64,000 nt of DNA from the NCBI GenBank assembly GCA_002633025.1, contig NMRB01000364.1, forward strand, positions 155,494 to 219,493, in the 5' to 3' direction. Each line of letters starts with the position of its first letter. Within the stretch, counting starts at the first letter, position 1. The notes beneath the pieces were generated by a model. That model searched no databases. It had not been told where the DNA came from and saw only the letters and a program-made list of their open reading frames with translations. Origin of the DNA: Notospermus geniculatus (lineage: Eukaryota > Nemertea > Pilidiophora > Heteronemertea > Lineidae). The translations under genes were made by a program, and so were the position numbers. Shown one piece after another: positions 22,125-34,452 of this stretch.

Positions 22125-22280
22125 CAAGATGGCGGGCTCGATGAAACTTTATTCGAATGCAAAGTTTCCGTGCAAGGACTTACAAGTACTCAAAAAGAAG
22201 CCGCGAAGGCAATATTCGATGGATACTATTTGTTAGTCTGTTGTTGGACTGGCAGTGGGAAGTCAATTATGTACCAGCAG
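22125..22280 (+). pseudogene. Isolated exon fragment with Walker A motif (helicase-like)
   Basis: In one frame (open from the TGA at 22122) the peptide reads LTSTQKEAAKAIFDG and then CWTGSGKSIMYQQ, ending at a gttagt donor. That is the Q-motif/Walker A arrangement of RecQ- or DEAD-type helicases. There is no ATG in this frame and no following helicase exon was found before 22900. I infer a gene fragment or a first exon whose partners lie elsewhere. Confidence 0.5.
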
Positions 22281-22930
22281 GTTAGTGTTGTTCGCTACGA
22301 AGTTGAACGGCGTACTCGTATTGAATAAATTACCGCATGAGAACCGAGGCTTCTGATTGGTCGCATGAGAAAATCCCAAAGCGTTGAACACGGAATCTGG
22401 TTGCTTGCTGCAGAGTGTAGGAAGAGGTTAGCGATTTCTACACGATGCAATGCAGAATGGGATAAACCAAAGTGTTTACTCCTGTTCTCCTCCAGTGGGT
22501 CCCATTTACAAAGATGGCGACAGAATAAAATACGTAATGGGAAAGGAGAGAAAAAAGGTGTGCGCTTGTAGGTGACAACAAAATAATAATGGTGGCATTT
22601 TATCTAAAGAATTGGGTGTAAACAATAGAGAAGTTACAAATGTTACAGTCACACTTCCATCACACCGAAGATAACCAACAGGAAACTCCCTTCAAATCAG
22701 AATCGACACTTTAAAGAACATACCGGTGGGAGGAAATGACATAAAAGGAAACGTCGCCCCAAAAGCCCGCACTCCAGATCCCAACCGGGGCCCCCCTCAG
22801 GCCGGCACACTCAAATCGAGCTACCAGAAGTGTAAAGACCTGAAGGACACCCCGGCCGGGGTCAAGAACCCGCAAAACCAAGGAGATGATGCCTCCTTCC
22901 ATATTCAACATACCAAGGACATCACAAAAC
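22281..22930. other. Intergenic, possible LINE 3' tail
   Basis: No second helicase exon is visible. From ~22700 the minus strand may be 3' untranslated sequence of the LINE that follows. Confidence 0.35.
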
Positions 22931-22931
22931 T

Positions 22932-23869
22932 TTAAGAGTTACCTGCCACAATAATATTAAACCTGTTGGTTTGTATAATATACTTCTGTACAGAGTTCAT
23001 AATTGATATGTTTTCTTCTAATGTAAACCGAGAATTTCCACGTAAAAGAATGTCTAGGCCTAGATTTGGGACCCAAATTAAGTTTCGAAAAAGGGCAGCT
23101 CTTGGTCTGTTATACATGTATAAAGGACAATTCAATAGGAAGTGGGTGGTGTCTTTAAAGGCTTCACCACACCTACAGGATGCATTTTCACATAAATTAC
23201 AGGAGAAAAGATGGCCGTTCAGTGCGCTGCTATCATTTCGCAATCTACTTAAATACACAGATGCTGTTCTGTCACCAGCACTAAACCATATGGGTGGACA
23301 AGGTGTATACATTTCCCGGTTTAGAGCACTTAAAACTAGAAAGAGTTTGTAGATTCCTTATTTGTATTGAGGTACCATTCCATAAATTTATCCCTTTGAT
23401 TACAAAAGAATTGATGGATAATTCTCTATGAGCCATAGGTGTCACAATATTATTTCTGTTCCATAGGAAATAGTTTAGAGCTTGCCAAACAAGTGGGGGG
23501 AAAATTTCTGTGATAAAATCAGGAGCCAGATCATTCATAATTTTGTACATTACACAAAGGATATGATTTTTACGTCGAGTGGCGCGAGTTTGCCATCCCG
23601 TTTCCCTATACAGTGATTCTCGTGAAGTTTATAATGTCAGTCCAGTAACAATTCTTGCAGCTGCAAGTTGTATTTTTTCCAAACGCTCCTCATTGGCAAG
23701 AGTACAACCATTCCATACTGCAGAGTTGTATTCCAAGATGGGTCTTATATAACTAAGGTACAAGGTATTTAAAGTCTCACGTCTCAAGGTAAACTTAAAT
23801 TTTCGAAGGATATTCAGTCTTACTTTTACCATGTTTACACTTCCAATATCGAATCTATGTGGGGTGACC

Positions 23870-23871
<2 letters not shown>
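22932..23871 (-). pseudogene. LINE RT gene, 3' part
   Basis: Minus-strand frames encode the post-RT region of a non-LTR retrotransposon: LRRETLNTLYLSYIRPILEYNSAVWNGC, then LAPDFITEIF, then a C-terminal segment with GDRTASVYLSRLR and the cysteine/histidine pattern CNLCENASCRCGE...HFLLNC. The frames are separated by stops and shifts, so this copy is dead. It is of CR1/Jockey general type. Confidence 0.8.
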
Positions 23872-23906
<35 letters not shown>

Positions 23907-24411
23907 GCCGTATATTAAAGTGCCATTATCACCAGAGTGCTCAAGGGCACCTTACAATAGATGTATATATATAATAACACATCCTAAAACCATCAGGTGA
24001 AAAAAGCCTAAAAAGACAGAAGATAAGACATTAAACTAGAAATTGACTTACAGTCAATTTGAAGACCGCCCTCAGAAACTGTAGTTCAAGATAGAGTAGA
24101 CTGATGGAGTTTGAAAATTTGTTGTCCAGTGGCAATGTAGAAAGCACACTTTATGGTGAGGTTATACATGTATAATGTACAGAATGAAGAAGTCATACAT
24201 TCCTAAATCTGAATTNAATCAATAGCCTTCTGTGTAATAGGCATAAGAACCATTCCTGACGGTTTCGCCGCGAAACATGTCGAATTTCGTCAGTTATCCA
24301 GGCGGAACCGCAGATTGGATGGAGAGAGAGAGAGAGATCGAGAGAAATTCAGCAAAAACAAGGAAGACCGCCCCATTGATGGGGGCGGTCTTAAAAATTG
24401 AAGTTAAGACA
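23872..24411 (-). mobile_element. SINE-like insertion in the LINE
   Basis: Read on the minus strand it ends with ggtgcccttgagcactctgg, a block ending in cggcaat, and an (ATA)n tail at 23876-23906. This is the classic 3' tail of tRNA-derived SINEs mobilised by LINEs. It separates the LINE segments ending NCQLMS and starting near RLNILRKFKF. It includes a GA microsatellite and one ambiguous base at 24216. Confidence 0.65.
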
Positions 24412-24710
24412 TTAACTGACAATTCATAATAATTCCAAGATGTTTGTGGTTTTATAAAAAATTAACTGGCACATTGTTCAGGACCAAGCGTGGGTAGACC
24501 ACATCACCCATTGAAGAAAACAGCATGGCTTCAGTTTTGAAAGTATTGAAGTCCACCAACCATCTATTTCGCCATTGATTAATTTTCAATAAATCCTGGT
24601 TTACAACAGTTGCAATTTCGTTTACAGTGTTTGCAGCGTAACCCACACCAAGTATCATCAGCAAACATTCGTACAAGACTAGTCAAGCCAATATGTATAT
24701 CATTAATATA
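24412..24710 (-). pseudogene. LINE RT gene, catalytic motif C region
   Basis: Contains YINDIHIGLTSLVRMFADDT, the RT motif C (FADD). A one-base frameshift follows and the next frame continues NEIATVVNQDLLKINQWRNRW. It joins to 25351 upstream once the MITE is discounted. Confidence 0.8.
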
Positions 24711-25350
24711 CAAGAAGTTCACAGTTTATTGGTCTTCTCCGAAAATTTTCTAAGTCCAAAACGAGGCCCACAAAGGGAGGCCTATAATAGCAGGCTATAA
24801 AAGTCAGATCACTTTCGTGACGAGTTTCGGGCCAGTGAACTGTGGATTAATTTGGGGAGGGATCAATTGTAATAGGCACCCACTGATCAGTTTCACAAAG
24901 GCCGGCCACGGGTAATTCATGGTTGCTGAATCCATAACATTTCTGATTTAAACTCAGTCATTTGGTTCTTGATACCTTTTCCTCAAGATCGGGAGCTGCT
25001 AGGCCTAACGTTACACTGATGTTGTTTTTTTATGAGCTACATACTAGTCCTGCTTTCAGGCCTGTATTCTTGAGGAAAAGGTACATGTATCAAGAACCAA
25101 ATGACTGAGTTTAAATCAGAAATGTTAGGGATTCGGCAACCATGAATTACCCGTGGCCGGCCTTTGTGAAACTGATCAGTGGGTGCCTATTACAATTGAT
25201 CCCTCTCCAAATCAATCCACAGTTCACTGGGCCGAAACTCGTCACGAAAGTGATCTGACTTTTATAGCCTACCATAAGGCCTCCCTTTGTGGGCCTAGTT
25301 TTTGGACTTAGAAAATTTTTGGAGAAGACCAATAAACTGTGAACTTCCTG
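24711..25350. mobile_element. Foldback MITE inserted in LINE RT
   Basis: A 640-bp element with inverted arms of about 280 bp, ends caagaagttcacagtttatt and complement, and TATA on both sides (24707-24710, 25351-25354). Removing it rejoins the RT frame between FSLYI and NDI. The duplication fits TA or TATA target use. Confidence 0.9.
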
Positions 25351-26046
25351 TATAAAGAAAATAGTAAGGGCCCTAAAACAGAACCTTGCGGTACACCTGC
25401 ATGAAGTATCATGACGGAGGAGGACACGTTATTTACAACAACTCTTTGTTTTCTATTTGACAAATAGTCTGAGAACCATCTCAATAAACAACCAGAAATG
25501 CCATTCTGCTTCAATTTAAATACCAAGCCCCTGTGCCAAACTCTATCAAATGCTTTACTTGCATCCAAAAATACAAAACAAGTGTATTTCCTTTGTTTTA
25601 AATTCTGACATATGGAGTTGAACATTTCAAGCAGCTGATACTCTGTACTATACCCTGGTCTAAACCCTGATGAATATTTGTAAATGAGATTATTCGTATT
25701 CAAATATTGATATACACGATCAAACACAATATGCTACATTAACTTACGCACACAACTTAATCGTTAATAGACTTATGGGCCGATAGTTTGTTACATCATC
25801 TCTCTTTCCCTTACCCTTATATATTGGTACAACGTTTGCTACTTTCCATATTCTTGGGAAACACTCTAACTCCATAGACACATTGAAAAATACCGGTATA
25901 GCTAAAGGATATGAAATAGTATGGCACAATTCCCGTAAAATCCTGTGATTAATTTTGTCACCTCCACATGCCTTTTTCAAACGTAGTTTTTTAATCATCT
26001 TTTCGATTTCATCACGTTGAAAATGAATAGTGTTGATGGTATACAT
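25351..26046 (-). pseudogene. LINE RT gene, fingers and palm
   Basis: Two frames separated near 25735 encode RWKV-type finger sequence (KKACGGDKINHRI, NYRPISLL), motif A (FLDASKAFDRVWH) and motif B (GVPQGSVLGPLLFSLY). No apurinic-like endonuclease domain lies upstream, so the copy is 5'-truncated at ~26050, as is usual for LINE insertions. Confidence 0.85.
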
Positions 26047-26055
26047 GTAGGCCTA

Positions 26056-26420
26056 CATTATAAAAATAGTGCCTGGAGTGGAGGGCAGAGTGAAATGTCA
26101 CCCCGAGAAAGCAATGCTGCCCGAGGCGCCAGCCGAGGGCAACATTACTTTCGCAGGGCACCATCGAAAGTCACCAGTTATTGAAAAGCAATGTGCAGTA
26201 CCATCGTCAAGCAAAAACATGTTTGGAACGGGGGTCAGGGTATCAAATGTGTGAAATCAAAAATGAACGAACAATTTGGACACACTGACACTGCATAACG
26301 ATATACATGTACATTATAAAAATAGTGCCTGGAGTGGAGGGCAGAGCGAAATGTCTCCCCGAGAAAGCAATGCGGCCGGAGGCGCCAGCCGGGCCAGCAT
26401 TTCTTTCGCAGGGCACCATT
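26056..26420. repeat. Tandem duplication of ~250 bp
   Basis: A block with gcctggagtggagggcagag and tttcgcagggcaccat occurs at ~26056-26165 and again at ~26309-26420. The intervening piece at 26180-26305 repeats 21715-21840. Confidence 0.75.
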
Positions 26421-27129
26421 TTTTATATCGTACTGAAAGTCATCAGAGAAATTTTCGTGGCGTTTTCGTGGCACCCACGACACTGATTAATAAAATGGTC
26501 CATGGACCATGTGCTCACCCGTTTGAACATACACTTACATTTACTTGATATTCTAAACTCAATCAGTTTTTACACTTCCTAATACATAAAATATCCTTTC
26601 AGCAATGATGAAGCCCATGAAGTCAATGTCTGGTTCTGCAAGGCAAATCCCATGTGGCATGACAGTGCGTTTTGTCCGGTAACATGCCGGGAACAGAGCT
26701 CCCTCGCTATTACGTACCCCTCGTTATAACGTTCTTTTGCCATGGATCCCAGTGAGTACGTTATAGCGAGGGTGAGCTGTAATAGCGTAATGACGGAGAG
26801 AGGTGTACATGGTGTATGTCAGTTATGAGCAATCTGGGTCAAGTCATTCCCAAGTTGTAGGACTTCAATGATTTTGGGGTTATGGCACCTGGCGGCCATA
26901 TTTGATGTCCGATCGGGCCAAAACGTCACATACACATAAAGGTCATCTAGAGGGAGTCACATAGCACATTTTAGAGCGCTCTGGGTCAAGTCGTTCCTGA
27001 GTTATAGCACATTTGATGATTTTCGGGTTACGCCACCTGGCGGCCATATTGGAAGTTTAATCAGGCCGAAATGTGACGTGCATGTAAAGGTTATCAAGAG
27101 GAAGGTAAATATCAAGTTTGAGCACTCTG
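26421..27129. repeat. Dispersed repeat also present in an SFXN intron
   Basis: Contains caatggtccatggaccatgt-like and cacctggcggccatatt blocks that recur inverted at 49210-49570, and in part at 61770-61890. It also holds a small inverted pair around 26700-26790 (ctcgctattacgtacccctc). No gene. Confidence 0.6.
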
Positions 27130-27421
27130 AGGGCGTTTTCGAATCCTCGTTCTTGACCACACTCGTGCTGACCCAGTTCATGTAGTTGCCGATTCAACTC
27201 GAGAACGGCAGTCTCGAACACCGAGAACACAACGCGTGTCGGGTGGTGAAGAACGTGTTCTTCTCACTCCCCACTCAGCGGAGGGTTGAGAAGAGCACGT
27301 TCTTGGCACGACTCGAGTTGCGTTCTCGGCGTTCGAGACTGCCGTTCTCGAGTTGAATCAACATCTGCATGAACTGGGTCAGCACGAGTGTGGTCAAGAA
27401 CGGGGATTCGAAAACGCCCCG
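27130..27421. mobile_element. Foldback MITE
   Basis: Ends ggcgttttcgaatcc and ggattcgaaaacgcc with arms of about 130 bp (gtgctgacccagttcatg). An ambiguous base lies just outside at 27423. It directly borders the XPG-type transposon. Confidence 0.85.
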
Positions 27422-28141
27422 GNTCCAAGGGCTACCGTAACCCCCCATCCCCCCCCCCCTGGGGGATTTTTGGTGGCTGGTATTTTTGGACACCCCTTGG
27501 TATGCCATTTATGAATCTGCTTGTCTGCAGCAAAATTAGCGGTGGGTAAGGGCACCAGACCACGCCACATTTTGGGTGTTTGCTTTAGGGGTAGGGGTTA
27601 GTGTAAGTAACCATAGCTTCATTATTTCACAGCAGAAGTCCACAAATCACACCTCAAATTAACCGGCTAGGTGGCCCCTTTCCAGGTGGATCACTTATTA
27701 TGCAAATTAAGGCATGGTGTTGGTAATCAGAGGTCAAAATGTCACAGAATACGGTTTATCTCGGTTTATCTTGAAATCTAATACAGACAGAAGAGAAACA
27801 GATAATCAGAGATGGTGAGTTTAATGCAGCTTTGCGTCATAAATTACAGCAAATAAGGATTCAGACATTTTGTACCCTTTCGAACTCCTTTTTAAATTTC
27901 AGCAGGTCTATTGAGTCAACCAACACCTGGTCTATTGAGTCGGCCAAATTGCCAATCAGTCTCCGAGTTTCCTCCACATGGCATTGGGAAACCTAAATAT
28001 GATTGTCAAATCTCTTCGTGACAGTACAGTGGTGCCCCCAACTGGACTCGTCTAATATAATGGACTTGTGTTTCCAATTTACTGTAAGAATCTGATTCCT
28101 GAAGTTTAAATCTGTGACACTATCCAAGTCAATTCACTATT

Positions 28142-30634
28142 TCATTCACCAATGTTGTCCTCATCTTCATCTGTTTCCACCTCGTCATCATCCTCATTTT
28201 CATCCTCCTCAAAGATAACATCATACAGATTCTCGGCCTCATCATCTTCAACATCTCCCTGTAGTTCCTGATCTGCCTCGACCACAATATCAGCTAACTC
28301 CTTTGGCACAAAGTCTTTTTCAGTCCATTTGATGCTCAAAGTTCCTCCCTCTGTTTCCCAACCATGGCCATCTGGTTTTGGCACGCACTGCATTGCCTGG
28401 TCTGCTTGGTACCAAATGAGAGCCTGATAATTAGCTCTTTTGATGTGCAGTCTGAGGGATGTCCTGCATGGTGGTAGGAGGCTCATGTCTGTTCCATTAT
28501 AACATGAAAGTGGATGTCCACCCTTGGCTTTGAAGCGTTCCACAAACTTCAAGTACCGGAGTGTGTTGATGTCAGCCATCGACGAACGTTTGTTGTAGAG
28601 AAGGCAGACGAAGTGCTCCAATCGTTCAAAGATGTGGTTGGGTACTTCAGATGATTGTCCAAGTGCACTGAATACTTCAAGGAAGTCAGGATGATCCTGC
28701 AGGGTTTTCAGTGGCGTCACTTTTCCTTTTCTCACAAAAGCACTTGTTGAGTCGCAGCCACTTAACGCATGTAAAGCAGGTAACGCTGAACACATATCCT
28801 TCCCAAGTGATTGTGACACCTGCTGAACATCTATCAAGCGTCTTTTATTACCGACTCCAGTGTCAAACAGAAGTTGGTGATTCAAGCAATGGGCAAAATG
28901 CACGAGCAGAACAAAGACATCCGTGTCTGGAGATCGCACTGTAATGGGAAGCTCTTCAGGAGTGTGGTCAGCAATGTGCAGACAGTGAAGCACAATCCTT
29001 GTATCTGCCTCCTCTTGGTTAGAGAACAACTCACTGACGTCTTCTGTCACCATCTCTGTCCCATTGGGGCTGTGAAGTCGGGTGCAACGTTCTCCACTCA
29101 CAAAGAAAATCTCTCTGTCTTGCAGCTTCGATGTATATGCATCTGTTTGCCATTCTTTTAGGAGGAATGCAATCAGATGCTCTTTGTTTTCATCGCAGGA
29201 CATGAAAGATTTCCAGTCTCTTGGTACTTTGGTGTTCGGTCCTTTTATGATATGTGCCCTAGAAGTACCCCTCCTCGCTCGTTCTACTGACTTGATGGAT
29301 AGCTTGTGGTAAGAGTCTGTCACAAAATCTACACGTTTTTGCTTAGGGAGCTGTGAGAAGATGCTCTTGGCTAGCTGTCCAAATGTTTCAGGAAGGGCGA
29401 CTTGAGCCTGTAGTAGTGCGTTTCCGTCCATGATGTAGCTAGTTGCCTTTGGGCCATCCGCTGAGCAGTCTTTTTCCAAAGCATTCATCAATGTGGACTT
29501 GTCCGTTTTAGCTGGGACGCCATCAGATGTTGCAAGTGATGCAGGCACTGGTACCAATGGGTAGCTAAGAACTTTCTCCATGTCGAGTTCATTCTTCAGT
29601 GCAAGTAACACTAGCTGACCAAATACATTTCTTTCCGTTGTGAGTAGTTTTGTCTTTTTGGACTCTCCAGTAACTTTCACTTTCTTCGCCATGCTTGAGA
29701 AGGTCCTGAGGTTTTGCTTTTTTATCGGGCTGTGGAAGCTCTTCGTTTTGTCAACCAATCTTTCTTGAATGAAAGTCTCATGTGCCTCTTTTCCGACTTT
29801 GTCAGCCCGAAGAAGGTCATCTTCAATCTCACATGGTGCTGGGGCACCTGAAGACAAGCAATAGAGTACGTCCTTGTTGTCAATCTCAAAAGGGTTCACA
29901 AAATTTCCTATGGCCTGGATAACTTTCATGACACTTTTCTCACTCTGGTTCACAGATGACGACCGTAAGTCCTTGTGTGATGAACACTCTGGAGTGTCCA
30001 TATCAAGCAATTCCAATGTGGCCTGCTGGTATTCTGCCCTCACGTGTCGAGTAACAGACCATCTGTAGTAAGCAGACTGGTTTCTGCTGAAGCCAATTAT
30101 GCCTCCATCAGATTTGGCATGTCTGTTGATTGTTTGCTCAATTGTTATATCGACTGTGTTTCTCGATGAAGGAACATCTGACCTCGAGACGCTGAAGCCA
30201 TTCTTCATCAGAAGTTCATCAGCACCTGGGTGTGTTTTCGAAAGGTTGAGCATGGACAATAGGTACACTGTGCCATATCTTGCATAGTTCTGATGGTCGT
30301 AACTGAAAAACAACGGACACATGCTTTGAAGACTCGCAAGATGTAGGGCAAAGTTGTTCTCCTTGGTCGCACGTTGGAATTGCAGAAGGTTCCACACCCT
30401 GTCCATGTAATTCACCTAGAACATAGGGGTCTTTCCTAGGTCTCCACGGCGAACCTCATCTTGGAATTTCGTGAACTCTGACAAGAGCGTCTTGCAACTA
30501 GGATTCTCAAGTACCTTCGTCAATATTTCCTTGGACGGTGTCCTGGAGAGCTGGTGAAGTAATTGGTTTACTTCATCACTGTAAACATGTGGATACTTGG
30601 ATTCAAAGGCTTTCAAATAACAACTTGTGTACAC
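28142..30634 (-). pseudogene. Transposon protein C-terminal part with XPG-like nuclease
   Basis: A single frame of ~830 codons interrupted once by an in-frame TAG at 30416-30418, between GDLGKTPMF and NYMDRVWN. The nuclease part shows EEADTRIVLHC, then SPDTDVFVLL, then LHALSGCDSTSAF followed by GK, matching the acidic I-region and helix-hairpin signature of XPG/FEN proteins. The tail is very acidic (EEDENEDDDEVETDEDED) and lacks the CxC-rich end seen in the relics at 9903 and 12060. The long intact stretch suggests the copy died recently. Confidence 0.75.
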
Positions 30635-32264
30635 GAACTGCTCTGTTGTAATGCTTCCCAGTCAGTACCTTCTCTATGGATCCACTCGCACAGATGCCTG
30701 CCTCTACAATAACCTCTTCCACACCGCTACCTCTGATGCTCTTTCCAAATGCACCCATGTAAGAACACTGGAGGTGAAACCCGCCAAGTCTGACTATGAC
30801 ATCTTTGAATTCCTCTGCCTTCTCCCATACAATGGTGAATGCCTTCATTGCAACCGCCAAATCGAAAGTCACAATCGTATACATCTGACCAACTTCCCTT
30901 GATGCAGACTGTGACAACCTCAGGATGTACTGGACTGTGGCAAATTCAGTCACTGAAGCGAAGACCGGGGCCAAAAAGTCAACTGTAGACTGCTGGCTGC
31001 TTTGTTTATCTGTTCCAGTCAAAGAAACCCAACCAGCCCAGCTTGGTGTTGTCTGTTGGCCTCCTTCCCGAAGTAACGCTCTTGCGAACAACCATAGCAT
31101 GTCTGAAGATTTGGCTGCATTCTCTACTTCAGATCGGGAGACTTGAGTGGACGGCAATGCCAAATTTGGCTCAGGCTTTTTGCTCTTCAGAAAGCATGGC
31201 TCCACAGTGGTTGACTTGATTGCAACAGTGCGCTCCTTCGTCCTGGGCACTACCTGAAGACCTTGTGAGTTCCTGTCATCGCTAAGACTCGTCTCCTGAA
31301 TGATTATACCATGGGCGTTGTGTGTTGTGCCAGATCCAGAGGGAGTTTCTTCCAAGAGGTCAAAGTTGTCCCAGCATAGGTGTGTGACATCATTAGTGTC
31401 AGTTTGAATTGTAGGTGGGATGACCGAGTTCCTGCAATCAATGCTCCTACATATTGCGCTTTCCAACTCGAGCAGTCTGGAGTATGATACACAGTGACCG
31501 AATCGACTGAGTATGGTGACGATGAGTGCACTACCAGTGAGGTGTCTCAAAGTCATGCCAAGCAGGAGGTGTTTCGGCATCATCCATTTTCCTCCTGTGA
31601 CCGCGTAGCAAATATCGTGGGCAAGTGACAACATTAACCTTTGCTTCCGGACACTCGACCTTTTTTTGCCTACATGTAGCAAGTGACTCAGGAAATTCAA
31701 AATGCTTTGGGGAGGACACATTTTCTGTTTCATTAACACACCTGCAGAGGGAGGCCAGGGGGCTTCCTGGGATTGTTTGTGGGATGTCATGATTTCCCGT
31801 CTCAAAATCAAAGCACACTCTTCGAGCCTTTTTGACTCAGAGGCAGCAATTTCAAAGGCTGACTCAATAGCCTGACCCTTTTCTACACCTGGGGAGTACA
31901 CAAGCTCACTTCTATAATTTGGTCTCCAAAATTGGATATTCTTACCAAAATGATTTATTAATCTGGATTTCAGTTTGTCTGTTTTGTAATTTACATTGTA
32001 AAAGTTTGGGTAGTGTTCAAGCATAAACTGGAGGTAGCGTTCCCGAAGCATTGTCATTCTCTCTACATTCAGGCCCTTAATGATGCTTTTGTTCACATAT
32101 TCCGCGACGTGATAAAATGCTGCATCATGTGCAGCTATTTGCTCCACATTGGCTTGGTAGTCCTCACTTTTTTTGTGAGGACGGCGTTCATCTCTTCTTG
32201 TCAAATCCTTTCTGCATGACTGATGATAGTACGCCTCTCTTGCAACTAGGTCAACATCCTGCAA
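30603..32264 (-). pseudogene. Transposon protein middle part
   Basis: About 550 residues continuing the protein after the first frameshift. It begins with VAREAYYHQSCRKDL, where His/Cys probably complete a zinc site with the N-terminal cysteines. It contains THLCWDNFDLLEET and later VFASVTEFATVQYIL and KVLTGKHYNRAVR. It ends at a second frameshift near 30615, where the following frame continues SKYPHVYSDEVNQLL. Confidence 0.65.
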
Positions 32265-32820
32265 TCAGGTCCTGGTTCCTTTGATTCGCAGCAAGCTTTA
32301 TTGAGTTCTCAGCGGCCTTACTCACACATTTTACAAGGGGTTCTTCTTGGCCACCTTTTTTCTTCCTCCGAGTCAAGCATAAGATACACTCGTCCACTGG
32401 CAAGAGAGGACGAGAAACCGGTGTGTCCGAGAGTTTACGTCTTTTCTGTCTGGACCTGTCGGCAGGTCCGAGTTCGTCCTCAGCAAGTTCTGGATGCTTT
32501 CGTTTTCGAAGTCTGGACGTATTGGTGAAGTTCTTGTAGCACCATCGATGAATACCGTGATGGTGTTTGTTGAATTCATTTGGAACTTTAGAACACACGT
32601 CATCCAGGCGGTCGCCTTCAGATTCCAATGACTGTCGCAGTTGCACCGTCTCTTTTATTGTCCTAAAACTAGTTTCAGAAAGGGGTCTGATTTTATTGTC
32701 TGTGTTTGCATGTGAATAATGCACTATGCACACTAAGTCACTAGGTTTTTCCTTTTTCTTTCTCGATTTAGACAAAGCAAGTGGCTTTTCATCGGTCTTC
32801 TTGTCCTTCTTAGGCATCAT
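32251..32820 (-). pseudogene. Transposon protein N-terminal part
   Basis: Starts at ATG (MMPKKDKKTDEKPLALSK), is Lys-rich and carries Cys pairs (DLVCIVH, CILCL) and a basic KKKEK stretch, probably for DNA binding. It ends at a stop just after NQRNQDLIAG. The next frame resumes at once with QDVDLVAREAYYHQSC, so the break is a frameshift and not a gene boundary. Confidence 0.65.
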
Positions 32821-33909
32821 GAATAAGAAATTGTCAGCCTGAAAAAGTGTAAAACTAACTGTTTGGAATTAACCAAACTAGGGGGGAAGGGGTTAACACT
32901 GGCTGTGCACTTTTTGTGTAACATAAAAATGTTGATCTCTGTATGTCTGATAGAGGCAGGAGTCTACTCTCTGTAGACTTGTGAAAATCTTGAACCGCCC
33001 CTTAGGTAAAAGCAGGCCTACTCGGTCCCTGTTGGGCAAAAATCAACTAGTACTTGAAGTGTGCCTTGCTATGAAAATTGCAGGAGAGAAGGTTATGCAT
33101 TACATGTACATGTATTTGAATCCCAGGTGGGGCTGGTTGCTTGTGACACTGGACTCTGCAAAAGTATGTGGTAGGCGGTTATACAAACCTGTGTTGAACC
33201 GAGTCAGGCCAATGTGTAATACATGTCTACACCAGCATCATGTCTGAAGATCTGTCTGACAGGCTCACTGTTGAACTTCCCAAGTCTCCACTCAGTCAAT
33301 GACTATGAAACAATGTCTAGCTGCAGAGAGACTTGGCTGAAAGGCTTGGTTGAACGACACTGCCATCTTCTGGAAGTTTACGTGACTGCTCCTGTATGTA
33401 CATGTGAGCCTGTTGAAGAGGCCACCAAATAACTATCTATGCAATGTTCTCAAGGTGATAAAATTGCATATTACACAATTGGACAACTCTGAACACATCT
33501 TCCCTTGATAACAAAATCAGTTTAAATGGAAAATAAATACTTGTAACCGCTTTTTTGCCAACGGAGCTGGATTGTACTCAAAGAACTATTTTTGTGACCT
33601 TTTGACCTCTAATGACCTAATTAGCCAGTTCATTTATATTTTGATAATCGCTTTGGTAAGAAGAGGTCTTGCCGGTCATTTTGAGGTATAATATGCATTA
33701 TTTAAATAAAAACTCAAGACATGACAGGTATTTATATTTCCCCTACCCCTATTTTCGTGGTTCATAAGAAGCACGACCCACCCAACTTCGAATTGGCCTG
33801 GCATACTTACCCACCGCTAATTTCGCTGCAGACAAGCAGATTCATGAATCCCAAGGGGCACCCTAGCTAGAAATACTAGTGTCCCAAAATCCCCCAGGGG
33901 GGGGGAGGG

Positions 33910-34452
33910 TTTCGACCACTGGCCCATGGACTATTCCAACCGGAAATATTTTCCGGGCGAACATGCCAGATTGTTCGCTGTCCACTTTCCATTGTTTTGA
34001 GTCACGCGACAGCAAAATAGGAGCTGTCAGCGAGTTGACCACTAGGTGTCACTAGGGCCCAATTCAATGCATCTAGCGGACCCAGTCATTATCGATCGAG
34101 CAGCGATCATAATAGATTTCCTGTACATTTGGTCCGCTAAGACTGTGCTGCCATCTGTTAGCAATATGCGCGGCTGACTGCTCCTATTGGATGAAGTTTT
34201 ATTACACCGGCCTGTTTTCCGATCCCTGACCTCACTTGAGATTACCTGTGGAGTTTGACTTTCAGGTGACGTTTATCTCAGATCATGTATGATGATTCGT
34301 TGTTCGCCAGGATATAGTGCTAGCATTGAATCACTGGTAAAAGCCAGCTCTTCTTTTAGCAAAAATGGACAATGATTATTTTAAGGTCGTCGTTCTCGAC
34401 TGGCGAATCTTACAACCAGATTGCGTATATTTCGGTCTGGTATCAATTTTAG
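33910..34452. other. Spacer upstream of PAN-like exon
   Basis: No element ends recognised. It may hold an upstream exon: the ATG at 34365 is in an open frame that runs into the next feature. Confidence 0.35.

Larger units (their letters stand above)
27441..33909 (-). mobile_element. Academ-like DNA transposon with XPG-type nuclease gene
   Basis: A gene on the minus strand is bracketed by imperfect inverted repeats of about 320 bp (27441-27760 and 33590-33909). The ends are a C-run plus ctgggggatttt, followed in both arms by atgaatctgcttgtctgcag, aattagcggtgggtaag and agaggtcaaaa. The gene spans 32820 to 28142. Family knowledge: Academ elements encode large proteins with an XPG-like nuclease and have 3-4 bp duplications. 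The superfamily call is by motif and layout only, and no clear target duplication could be read because of the C-runs. Confidence 0.65.
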
